From the NCBI GenBank assembly GCA_963702765.1, contig CAVPEB010000075.1:1-64000 (forward strand): a stretch of DNA of 64,000 bases, given 5' to 3'. Position 1 is the first letter of the stretch; every line of letters begins with the position of its first letter. A model generated the notes under the pieces. That model was not told the origin of the DNA. It ran no database searches and saw only the letters and a program-made list of their open reading frames with translations. The DNA is from DATMNR01 sp963702765 (GTDB taxonomy: Bacteria; Chloroflexota; Ktedonobacteria; Ktedonobacterales; Ktedonobacteraceae). The translations under genes and the position numbers were made by a program. Positions 8,029-16,740 of this stretch are shown here, in pieces.

Positions 8029-10263
8029 ATGACAGCAAAAAAACAGGGGGATTCCTCTGTTCCACATCTAGATAGCGCCCAATTAGAACATTTACTTGAA
8101 CAACGTCACACTATAGCGCAAGAACTGCATGACAGTACCAGCAAAGCACAGGCAGAAAGAGCATTAGCAGAGGTAACTTCCACAGATGAGGCAGTCCAGA
8201 TGGCGTTGCTCAAGGCAATGGCAAAGCTTCAAGATACCGATGCAGCCGACGTCCTGCTAGCAATCAATGAACTCGCACCGCACAAAGCTATCCGTAAAGA
8301 AGCTCGTCGTGCATTGATACAACTGGCAGGAGCAAAGATTTACCCAAGTTGGACTCCCGAACCAGAACCTGGCCCCGCTCTAGCAGTTAGCAATCCTCCT
8401 CGTTTCTGGAAAGGCTTCGTGACCGAAACGCGCGAAGAAGGTGAGCTTGAGCTTGTCTTGTGCTGGGAACAGGGATTTGAATTCGGTGAAGCGCGTCTAA
8501 TGGCTTTCATGCTCGATCTCTGGGAAACTGGAGTCAAAAACTTTACAACCGAGGTTGGCACCAAGCGGCACATTGAAACGCGGCTTGGCAATACAAGGGT
8601 CAGATACAGCAAATCAATCGGGAGAGAAATACGAATTATCGATTGTACGCTGGCCGAGGGTCGTCGATTGATACTGGAAGCGCTCTCAGTCAATGAGTGG
8701 CGCGGAACAACGCCTTCTACAGACTATCGTCACTATCTTCCTACGGTAGAACAACTCGTATTACGCGCGCCAGGTCTTGATGCAGATCATGGAAATACCT
8801 TCATCAATCCAGATCTGGAACCTGATGAAATAATTGGCGACTTCATCGGCGCATGGACTCTGGGAGACTTCGGTTTATGTTTCGACCTGCTCACGAGCGA
8901 TAATACACTGAAAGAAGGACGTTCTAGAGACGAATGGGTCGACCAGCGCCGTAAATGGGCAGACGAGGCAAATCCTTCTCGTTATGAACCAAGCTTCTTG
9001 CGAGAGCGCGAACGCAGTCAACAGTCGATCTGGCTACCCACTTCAGCACTGGATGACAGGATATCGACACAACAAGAAGTTGAGATTGGCTGGTCATTGG
9101 AACTGACAGATACGCCATTGAGCGGTACGCTACCCGAGATGCCTATGGGAACTGCCGTCTATAAAGAAACTGGAAGACACTGGTTCTGGACGAGTTACAC
9201 ACTGGTAAAAGAGGAGGATGCGTGGCGCATTCAACGCATGAAAGACGATGGAGCGAGCGCGCAGAGTCTATCAATCACTGAACTGCAGCAACGCTTAAAA
9301 ACAATCGATGAACGCGATCGGGAGATTGTAGAAGCCCATCAGCCAAACGAGCCAGATGCGCAACAATATTATGAAGAAATCATCTCGCGCTCAATACAGG
9401 CCTTACATTACGATGACGCATTACTGGTAAAGCTTCCACTTGACCGCACGATCTACGATGATGCCTATAGCCGCGCACGTGGATTGCGCTTATCTGAAAG
9501 GGCCATCGTCTACTTAGAAGCCATTATCCAGCGTTTTCCTAAAGACCACGATATTGGAAATATCCTACAACTTCTCGCGGTATCGCAAGCCGACCTTAGC
9601 GAACAATACAAACAGGACAAAATGGCTGTGCTCGCTGAGCATTTCTTCGAAATGGCGCTGGACAATTTGCAAAAAGCTATTGCAGTAAAGGATACAGCGC
9701 TTGCGCATATCATCTTAGCCGAGATGTTCATGACCGACAATCGCAAAGAAGAAGCAATAGCTGAACTTGAGCTAGCGAGAACTCTCAGTGAGAATAGAGA
9801 CGAGGAAGCACAGATCGAAGCTGACCTGGCAACTATGGCTATGGTAGATGAAAAGTATGATGAGGCCATTGAACATTACAAACGCGTTGCCGAAATCAAT
9901 CCAAACTATAACGGAGTCTTGATAAACCTTGGGCTTGCATATCGCAGGCAAGAGAAATACGACGAAGCTATTGTATACTATCAACGCGCACTTGATGCAT
10001 ATCCCAATGAAGTTCCGATCTACGCCGAACTTGGTACCATTTATATGACGACGCAGCAACTGGACAAGGCGATAGAGATAGTTGAGCAAGGGTTGCGCCA
10101 ACATCCAAACTCTGCCCATTTGCATGCATTGCTCGCTGCAATCTATTCAGAAAACGGTGATCGTCGCCGTGCCCAATCGGAACTGGCAGAAGCGGAACGC
10201 ATCAATCCAGACCTGGAAGTTGTGCAGGCAGTACGCGAAATGATACACCCAAAGCGAAAGTAA
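8029..10263 (+). CDS. Tetratricopeptide-repeat protein with HEAT-like N-terminus
   Basis: A 744-residue soluble protein with no signal peptide. Residues 1-110 are helical and repeat-like (DEAVQMALLKAMAKL, AIRKEARRALIQLAG), consistent with short HEAT-type repeats. Residues about 110-450 are an unassigned mixed alpha/beta region rich in Trp and acidic residues. From about 480 to the end there are six or so TPRs (for example EAIEHYKRVAEINPN, EAIVYYQRALDAYPNE, KAIEIVEQGLRQHPNS). TPRs bind partner proteins; the partner is unknown. The C-terminal TPR block is paralogous to the whole of the next gene, 51 bp downstream. Confidence 0.8.
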   Translation: MTAKKQGDSSVPHLDSAQLEHLLEQRHTIAQELHDSTSKAQAERALAEVTSTDEAVQMALLKAMAKLQDTDAADVLLAINELAPHKAIRKEARRALIQLAGAKIYPSWTPEPEPGPALAVSNPPRFWKGFVTETREEGELELVLCWEQGFEFGEARLMAFMLDLWETGVKNFTTEVGTKRHIETRLGNTRVRYSKSIGREIRIIDCTLAEGRRLILEALSVNEWRGTTPSTDYRHYLPTVEQLVLRAPGLDADHGNTFINPDLEPDEIIGDFIGAWTLGDFGLCFDLLTSDNTLKEGRSRDEWVDQRRKWADEANPSRYEPSFLRERERSQQSIWLPTSALDDRISTQQEVEIGWSLELTDTPLSGTLPEMPMGTAVYKETGRHWFWTSYTLVKEEDAWRIQRMKDDGASAQSLSITELQQRLKTIDERDREIVEAHQPNEPDAQQYYEEIISRSIQALHYDDALLVKLPLDRTIYDDAYSRARGLRLSERAIVYLEAIIQRFPKDHDIGNILQLLAVSQADLSEQYKQDKMAVLAEHFFEMALDNLQKAIAVKDTALAHIILAEMFMTDNRKEEAIAELELARTLSENRDEEAQIEADLATMAMVDEKYDEAIEHYKRVAEINPNYNGVLINLGLAYRRQEKYDEAIVYYQRALDAYPNEVPIYAELGTIYMTTQQLDKAIEIVEQGLRQHPNSAHLHALLAAIYSENGDRRRAQSELAEAERINPDLEVVQAVREMIHPKRK

Positions 10264-10314
10264 TTCCTTCATGGCACATAGAACCATCGCAAAGACAAGA
10301 CAAGCAGGTAATGT

Positions 10315-11073
10315 ATGACACCGAAAAAAGACGAAGCCTTTGAACAATATAAGAACCTTGCAGAGGCAAGTCTGCGCCAGTCGATTGCACTTGACAACGA
10401 CTATCTGGGACATATGCTTTTAGCGGAATTGCTCAAGGAGAACCCGCAACGCCTCGACGAAGCAGAAGACCATCTCAACCAGGCCAAAGCGCTGACAGCC
10501 AATGAAGATATGCTCCTGACCATTGAATATGGTCTGGGTGAAATCGCGATCGAGCAAGCACAATATCAGAAGGCGCTGCAACGCTTTGGAAATGTTGTAG
10601 CGATCGACCCAACCAATGCCGAGGCCTGGTACAATATCGCCGAAGCGTATAACTTACTTGAGCAGATTGAAGAAGCTGAGATCAATTATGCGCGCGCAAT
10701 TGCTTTAGAACCTGAAAACATCGATTACTTTACTGCCCTCAGCAGGATGTATATGGAACACAGCCAATCCTCAAAAGCTTGCTTATTGCTTGAGGAAGGT
10801 TTACGTATCAATCCCGAATCCGCACAATTGCGAGCTTTCCTGGCCCTGGCTGTTTCAGAAAGCGGCGACTACCGCAAAGCTGAAGAACTCCTGGACGAGG
10901 CTGAATTGCTTGACCCCGAACTTGATATGGTAGAGATGTATCGCCTGTTGCTCAATATAAATAAAACCAGGAAACTACCGGCAGTGAACAGAAGCAGGCC
11001 ATTGTCTGGCTCCAATAAGACAAAACAACCATCCGGCCGAAAGAACGTGAAAAAAAGAGCCAGCAAAGAATGA
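10315..11073 (+). CDS. Tetratricopeptide-repeat protein, paralogue of the preceding gene's C-terminus
   Basis: A 252-residue protein made of TPRs followed by a short basic tail (PSGRKNVKKRASKE). The order and spacing of its repeats match the last ~215 residues of the upstream 744-residue TPR protein (GHMLLAEL vs AHIILAEM; KALTANEDM vs RTLSENRDEE; ERINPDLEVV vs ELLDPELDMV), so it is probably a partial tandem duplication. Its last codons overlap the start of rlmD by 4 bp, so translation of the two is likely coupled. Confidence 0.78.
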   Translation: MTPKKDEAFEQYKNLAEASLRQSIALDNDYLGHMLLAELLKENPQRLDEAEDHLNQAKALTANEDMLLTIEYGLGEIAIEQAQYQKALQRFGNVVAIDPTNAEAWYNIAEAYNLLEQIEEAEINYARAIALEPENIDYFTALSRMYMEHSQSSKACLLLEEGLRINPESAQLRAFLALAVSESGDYRKAEELLDEAELLDPELDMVEMYRLLLNINKTRKLPAVNRSRPLSGSNKTKQPSGRKNVKKRASKE

Positions 11074-12366
11074 TCAGAGAAGAAGCTCCTGTTACCTACT
11101 ACACTGTCACACTCGGCACTCTAGACCGCGATGGCACAACATTGGCGGAGATCACCGAGCAAAACGAGGCTGGTGAGCAACATACACGCACACTGCACGT
11201 TCCGGCGGGTCTTCCAGAAGAACGAGTGACGATTGCAGTTGAGGCGCCTATGCCGCCGCCGAAGAGACGGAGACGCCATTGGAAAGCACGCCCGCCGCGA
11301 GTTTGGATAACCGAGATCCACGATGCTTCACCGCTGCGCATCCAGGCATCATGTCCGGTATTTGGACTATGTGGAGGTTGCCAACTCCAGCATATGCGCT
11401 ATGATGCACAACTCGAATGGAAACGCTCGATTGTGCAGCAGTTACTGTATGATATTGGCGGCTTTGTGCAACCTCCTGTACTCGAAACAATGCCCTGTGA
11501 TATCCCCTGGCATTATCGCAATCATATGCGTTTCTCTGTCAATCGCGAAGGGCAGCCGGGACTGACCGCCAGGGGCACACATCGTGTTCTGCCATTAAAA
11601 TCATGCCCAATCGCGCACGCACAGATCAATCGCGTTTTGAATGTGTTGAGCGCAGTCCCAAATCAGCGACCACAGGCCTTAATTCGCTGTGGAGCAGCAA
11701 CAGGCCAGGTGCTCATTCAACCTCACCCTGACGAGGGTATTGCACAGCAACTTACCGAGGCAGGGCTTGATGTGCATACTGAGACGATGGAGGAACGGCT
11801 CGGCGGAGAGATATTTCGTATTCGTCCCAGTTCTTTCTTTCAAACCAACACTGCTCAGGCCGAAAAAATGGCCGCCATGGTGCTGGAAGGCCTATTGATT
11901 TCTGCTCAATATTCTCACGAACAGCCACGTACCATCGTTGACGCGTACTGCGGCGTTGGAACGTTTGCGCTGCTGCTGGCCCGGCATGTCGATAAAGTTA
12001 TCGCCATCGAGGAGTCAGCCAGCGCGATCAAAGATGCGCAGTGGAACCTGCGTGAGGTCAGCAATGTGGAAATACTCAAAGGCAAAGTTGAAGAACTACT
12101 GCCAACGCTGGGAGATAACATTGACGGACTGGTTATCGACCCTCCGCGTGCAGGTTGCCAGCAAGCTGTAATTGATGCACTTGTGCAACACCCTGTGGAT
12201 AGGATTGTGTATGTTTCATGCGAACCCTCTACCCTTGCGCGGGACTTGAACATACTGTGCCATCTTTATCCTACCTACTGTTTGCTTTCGGTGACAACCA
12301 TTGGATATGTTTCCCCAGACCGCGCACATAGAATGTGTAGCGACATTGGAGCGTATAAATTCATGA
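11070..12366 (+). CDS. rlmD: 23S rRNA (uracil-C5) methyltransferase RlmD/RumA-type, with +1 frameshift near 12303
   Basis: S-adenosylmethionine-dependent m5U methyltransferase acting on 23S rRNA. An N-terminal TRAM-like domain is followed by the [4Fe-4S] cysteines C95, C101, C104 and C179, the SAM motif DAYCGVGTFALLLA and the catalytic Cys384 in YVSCEPSTLARD. As given, the frame runs on into maf as one 654-residue ORF. The true C-terminus is in another frame: removing one G of the pair at 12303-12304 yields DMFPQTAHIECVATLER and a TGA at 12364-12366. That stop overlaps the maf ATG as ATGA. The 'fusion' is thus most likely caused by a one-base insertion. Assignment as RlmD rather than a paralogue is from overall pattern. 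Confidence 0.88.
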
Positions 12367-13034
12367 AGACGACATCCCTTCCCCTGTTGCTGGCCTCTGC
12401 CTCGCCACGACGGAGGCAAATACTCCAGCTACTTGGATTGCCTTACACGGTGTGTACTCCACCCGTCGATGAAGATGCTGCTCAGGAACGTTTTCCAGGC
12501 CTCGCGGAAGATCTTGCGCAATGGCTTGCTAAACACAAAGCAGCCGAAACGCTTAAATTGCCGGAAGCTGCTGATCGACTGGTAATTACTGCCGACACCA
12601 CGGTATTGTTGAATGGTGAAATTCTCGGTAAGCCCCGAGATAAAGCTCATGCTCGCCAGCTACTGCTTGCGTTGCGCGGGCGCTGGCACCATGTCATTAC
12701 AGGCATTGCAGTGAGTCGCAAAATTGATGGCCAACACAGGATTCAGGCAGCAAGTTGTATTACGCCTGTGTTGATGCGTAACTACAGTAAGGACGAAATA
12801 GATGCCTATATCGCCAGTGGTGATCCCATGGATAAAGCCGGCGGGTACGGTATCCAGCATCCAGACTTTCAGCCAACCCAGTACATTGACGGTTGTTATC
12901 TCAACGTTGTAGGTCTTCCCTTATGCATAATGGTTGATTTACTGGCTGATTTTCAGGTCTATCCCATACTATCTGGACAGAGGCAGAATGGTCAGGAAAT
13001 AGCCTGTCCGTGGTCGGAAAAATGCAATCTCTGA
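12363..13034 (+). CDS. maf: Maf-like nucleoside triphosphate pyrophosphatase
   Basis: Maf/YhdE/YceF family pyrophosphatase that hydrolyses dTTP/UTP or modified nucleotides to monophosphates. The hallmark LLASASPRRRQIL follows the ATG at 12363 closely. ITADTTVLLNGEILGKP, the RGRWHHVITG segment and DKAGGYGIQ follow in family order. Domain length is usual up to VVGLPLCIMVDLL; a roughly 30-residue tail extends to 13034 and overlaps the next gene. It is read in the same frame as the erroneous rlmD extension, but the ATGA overlap with the corrected rlmD stop shows it is a separate gene. Confidence 0.88.
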   Translation: MKTTSLPLLLASASPRRRQILQLLGLPYTVCTPPVDEDAAQERFPGLAEDLAQWLAKHKAAETLKLPEAADRLVITADTTVLLNGEILGKPRDKAHARQLLLALRGRWHHVITGIAVSRKIDGQHRIQAASCITPVLMRNYSKDEIDAYIASGDPMDKAGGYGIQHPDFQPTQYIDGCYLNVVGLPLCIMVDLLADFQVYPILSGQRQNGQEIACPWSEKCNL

Positions 13035-13977
13035 TTCGTGGTCGATACGCGCCAAGCCCCACCGGTGACCTGCACCTGGGCAACCTGCGAACTGCCCTGC
13101 TTGCCTGGCTATTTGCACGCTGCACAGATGGACAATTCGTGCTGCGCGTAGAGGACCTTGATCGACCACGAGTGCGCCCTGGAGCCAGTGAACGCATGCT
13201 TTTCGACCTGCGCTGGCTGGGATTGGACTGGGATGAGGGACCTGACATTGGTGGGCCATACGCGCCATATATCCAGAGCGAACGGCAGGAAATCTATATG
13301 ACATACCTGCAGCGCCTGCAAGATAAAGATCTAATTTACCCATGTTATTGCAGTCGTGCAGAAATCGCTCGCGCCGCGAGTGCACCCCATGGAAATGAAG
13401 GACCGCGTTATCCTGGCACATGTCGCTACCTGACACAGGCACAACGCAGTCAACACGAGGCAAATAATCGCCGCCCATCAATGCGTTTTCGGGTAGACGA
13501 TGAACGGACCGTCTCTTTCACTGATCTGCTGGTCGGGCCAGTTAGAACAACAGGTACAGCAAACAGTTGGAGATTTTATCGTCTGCCGCTCAGATGGCAT
13601 CTTTGCGTATCAATTTGCCGTGGTCGTGGACGATGCCCTGATGCACATCAACCAGGTCGTCAGAGGAGTTGATCTGATCGAATCCACAGCCCGCCAGATT
13701 CTGCTCTTCGAGGCACTCGGATTTAAAGTCCCTATATTCGCGCACGTGCCCCTGTTGCTTGATAAACATGGAAAAAGATTCTCGAAACGCACACAAAGCG
13801 CTGGACTGGAGCCATTACGGATGACGGGTAGTTACACCGGAACAGGTCGTCGGGCAACTGGCAGCAGAGTGTGGGTTGGTTGATAGGGGTGAAGAGTTGA
13901 GTGCGAGGGAATTAGTACAAGGGTATAGACAAATGGGTTATGGTAGAATGTGCTCTTTACTAGCAAGCCAGTCATAG
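13022..13977 (+). pseudogene. gluQRS: Glutamyl-Q tRNA(Asp) synthetase, interrupted by two frameshifts
   Basis: Enzyme that charges tRNA(Asp) queuosine with glutamate; a truncated GluRS. The HIGH-like motif is PSPTGDLHLGN, then ALLAWLFAR and the Cys-containing zinc-knuckle region (CYCSRAEI ... PGTCR). The frame breaks at about 13538 (GGGCC; dropping one base gives VGQLEQQVQQTVGDF) and resumes through VDDALMHINQVVRGVDLI and the KMSKS-like KRFSKR. A second break near 13827 (GGG) leads to VVTPEQVVGQLAAECGL and a stop at 13977. With both repaired the protein is about 318 residues, normal for the family. Start: ATG at 13022, with an in-frame GTG at 13010 as an alternative. Confidence 0.85.
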
Positions 13978-14322
13978 TACATCATTCAACGTCCTATCTG
14001 TCACCAGACATCTTATATATGCAAAGCATCGAGTATATCAATCTATATTATTCAGAAAGGTTAACGAAAAAAGGTTTTCCAAAGCAATATGCACGTATTC
14101 CATATCGTGCGAATGAAGCCACATCAAAAGACCGAATAGCAACAGAACAACTTTGGTCCCAATCAATCACACGATACATGTTCAACCATCATTGCTGTAT
14201 CTTTGATAATCCCCGTTGGCTGTCAACTTTGGTTGTTGCTGAACAACAGCAGTTCTACCACGTGTTACTCATAAAGAGATAGAGTATAATTACTGTACAT
14301 CTACAATCTGGAGATACTACTC
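13978..14322 (+). other. AT-rich intergenic stretch
   Basis: A 110-codon frame (13950-14282) crosses this stretch but overlaps the repaired gluQRS end, has no domain, and shows no clear ribosome-binding site, so it is not annotated as a gene. A TATAAT at 14284-14289 lies about 35 bp before the moxR start and may be its -10 element; no good -35 is seen. Confidence 0.4.
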
Positions 14323-15312
14323 ATGACTGATGAAGCTGTTGCTCTTGCTGTACAGAAAGTACGATCCCTGGGTGAAACCATACGAAATAACATGGAACGA
14401 GTAATGATCGGCAAGCGCGATATCATTGACCTGCTCCTCGTTGTTTTACTTAGCGATGGACATGTCCTGCTGGAAGATGTACCAGGAATCGGAAAAACAA
14501 TGATGGCTAAATCCCTGGCTCGTTCATTGGGTGCAACGTTCCAACGCGTGCAGGGAACACCAGATCTGCTTCCCACTGACATCACTGGTGTCAATTACTT
14601 TGATCAACGCAGCAATGAATTTGTTTTTCGACAAGGTCCGCTCTTCACACAAATTCTTCTTGTAGATGAAATCAATCGGGCCACTCCTAGAACTCAATCT
14701 GCATTGCTGGAGTCGATGGCCGAGCGGCAAGTAACTATGGAGCGTACCACTATGCCCCTTCCGAAGCCTTTCCTGGTTATTGCTACTCAAAACCCAATTG
14801 AACTGGAAGGCACATTTCCTCTTCCTGAAGCCCAACTCGACCGCTTTTTGCTACGCTTGCAGATCGGCTATCCTTCTGAAGAGGAAGAGCAGGCTATCCT
14901 CCATCGCTTCAAGCAAGAGGAGATCATTGAGACGTTGCAGCCTGTAGTCACTGCTGACCAGATACTTGAACTGCAAACTGCCATTCGCCAGGTGTACTGG
15001 CAGCCGGAGGTGGAGCGTTACCTGCTTGCAATCGTGCGGGCGACACGTGGTCATCCTTCTGCTCAGCTTGGCGTCAGCCCACGAGGATCACTTGCCCTCT
15101 ATCGTGCGTGTGAGGCATTTGCCGCGCTGCAGGGACGTGATTATGTTCAACCTGATGATGTCAAACACCTTGCACCAAGTGTCCTATCTCATCGCTTGCT
15201 CACTACGTCACGTTCGCGCATGCGCGGACAGCAGAGTTTGGAAATTATCAACTCTATTGTAAAGAACACACCAGTACCTGTTGAGAAAATTGCACCACCT
15301 GGTAGTAGGTAA
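14323..15312 (+). CDS. MoxR family AAA+ ATPase
   Basis: A 329-residue MoxR-type AAA+ ATPase thought to act as a chaperone in maturation of protein complexes. Walker A is EDVPGIGKT (Lys58), Walker B LLVDEINRATPRTQSALLE, sensor I ATQNPIELEGTFPLPEAQLDRF, and the C-terminal lid follows (AQLGVSPRGSLALYRA). All key residues are intact. It is the first gene of a MoxR-DUF58-DUF4129 operon, the standard context of this family, with only 3 bp before the next start. Confidence 0.93.
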   Translation: MTDEAVALAVQKVRSLGETIRNNMERVMIGKRDIIDLLLVVLLSDGHVLLEDVPGIGKTMMAKSLARSLGATFQRVQGTPDLLPTDITGVNYFDQRSNEFVFRQGPLFTQILLVDEINRATPRTQSALLESMAERQVTMERTTMPLPKPFLVIATQNPIELEGTFPLPEAQLDRFLLRLQIGYPSEEEEQAILHRFKQEEIIETLQPVVTADQILELQTAIRQVYWQPEVERYLLAIVRATRGHPSAQLGVSPRGSLALYRACEAFAALQGRDYVQPDDVKHLAPSVLSHRLLTTSRSRMRGQQSLEIINSIVKNTPVPVEKIAPPGSR

Positions 15313-15315
15313 GCC

Positions 15316-16740
15316 ATGGAGGAGAATACAGACCTCATTTCCACCAACTACGATAAGGATCGGCTCAAAAGACGTCAACCCTGGTACTGGCTGGCGCTGC
15401 TTCTCTTTGTAATCAGCCTGTTCTCACGGCAGCCACTGCTGTTGATTGCGGCTCTGTTCACATTCCTGGTCGCTGTTGTGCCTGATTTGTGGTATCGTAA
15501 CGCGTTCCGCCATCTTGTCGTTCACCAGCAGGTCAACCACCACAATGTCTTCTTTGGTGAAGAGGTTACGCTATCTGTCGGCATTGAGAATCATAAATTC
15601 TTGCCTTTACCATGGCTTAAGGTCGAGAATAAGATTGCTCCTCCACTCGATGTTGTATCGAAAAAAACCTCTCGGCTACAGAACACTCGAAGAGAGACAC
15701 TTGTTGGTACATGGTTGCTCTGGGCATTCCAACAGGTGACGCGGCAGTACCGTATGCGTTGCCAGGAACGCGGTTTCCATAGATTTGGGCCTGTCAGTCT
15801 TAGCAGTAGTGACCCTTTCGGCTGGCTCGAAAGTGAAGGAACGGTGCCAGCCGTTGATTTCCTGGTGGTGTATCCGCTAATTGCACCTCTCGAAGCATTT
15901 GGGCTCTCATCCATACATCCTCTGGGCGAAAACATTACCGCACGAAGGCTTCTAGAAGATCCGCTACAAGTAGCAGGAGTACGTGACTATGTGCCGGGAG
16001 ACGATCCACGCCGTATTCACTGGAAGGCGACAGCGCGGGCAGGCGAACTGCGCAGTAAAGTATTTGAGACTCCTGCGCTCCATCGACTCCTCCTGCTCCT
16101 GGATGTCCGGAATTATTCTGAAGCAGCAAGAGGTCCCGATCTTGAAATTCAGGAATTAACAATTGCAACAGCGGCATCACTTGGAATATGGGCACTTGAA
16201 GAAGGCTACATGGTAGGACTGCTGGCAAACAGCTCAATGGTAATGCCTCTTACTGAGCAGACACTCCTAATGAGCCTGCCCACAGAGGAGTCCGATACCA
16301 TCAAAGTGAATAGAGAGGAATTTTCTGCCAGCGTCCTCTCTCCTGCTACTACCAGTATTCCATTTTCATCCGATGATGGACAGTATGAGCATCTGCTCTC
16401 GACATTAGGCCGCCTGGTTCCCAGGTATAGCGGGTCAATAGGCACGTTGATGGATACGGAAGAGAGAATGTTTCCTTTCGGCACAACAGTACTGCTAATA
16501 AGTGCGATAAGCTCTCTGGATGAAGGAACAATTGAACGCTTGCTGGACCTGCGTATGCGAGGTACCGCTATTCACCTCGTATTGACAGGAAATCCCGATG
16601 CCAGAGAAACCGTTGAAACGTATGATTTGCCTGTTCATTATGTGGGAGGAAAGGAGAAGTGGCATGAACTCATCAGAACCGTCGGTAACGAAAAGAATGG
16701 GACCGTTGGGACGAGTTCGAGCATCCTTCGATTGGGTTGA
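15316..16740 (+). CDS. DUF58 domain membrane protein
   Basis: A 474-residue protein. Two hydrophobic helices near residues 25-60 are followed by a beta-rich region and the DUF58 core. The signature RDYVPGDDPRRIHWKATAR is at about residue 220 and is followed by LLLLLDVRNYS, which sits where a vWA-like fold would carry its metal site. DUF58 proteins are partners of MoxR ATPases; the precise role is unknown. The end overlaps the following gene's start by about 77 bp. Confidence 0.9.
   Translation: MEENTDLISTNYDKDRLKRRQPWYWLALLLFVISLFSRQPLLLIAALFTFLVAVVPDLWYRNAFRHLVVHQQVNHHNVFFGEEVTLSVGIENHKFLPLPWLKVENKIAPPLDVVSKKTSRLQNTRRETLVGTWLLWAFQQVTRQYRMRCQERGFHRFGPVSLSSSDPFGWLESEGTVPAVDFLVVYPLIAPLEAFGLSSIHPLGENITARRLLEDPLQVAGVRDYVPGDDPRRIHWKATARAGELRSKVFETPALHRLLLLLDVRNYSEAARGPDLEIQELTIATAASLGIWALEEGYMVGLLANSSMVMPLTEQTLLMSLPTEESDTIKVNREEFSASVLSPATTSIPFSSDDGQYEHLLSTLGRLVPRYSGSIGTLMDTEERMFPFGTTVLLISAISSLDEGTIERLLDLRMRGTAIHLVLTGNPDARETVETYDLPVHYVGGKEKWHELIRTVGNEKNGTVGTSSSILRLG

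Noticed and set aside
13950..14282. 110-codon frame after gluQRS
   Set aside because: Overlaps the repaired gluQRS C-terminus, no ribosome-binding site, no domain, AT-rich background.
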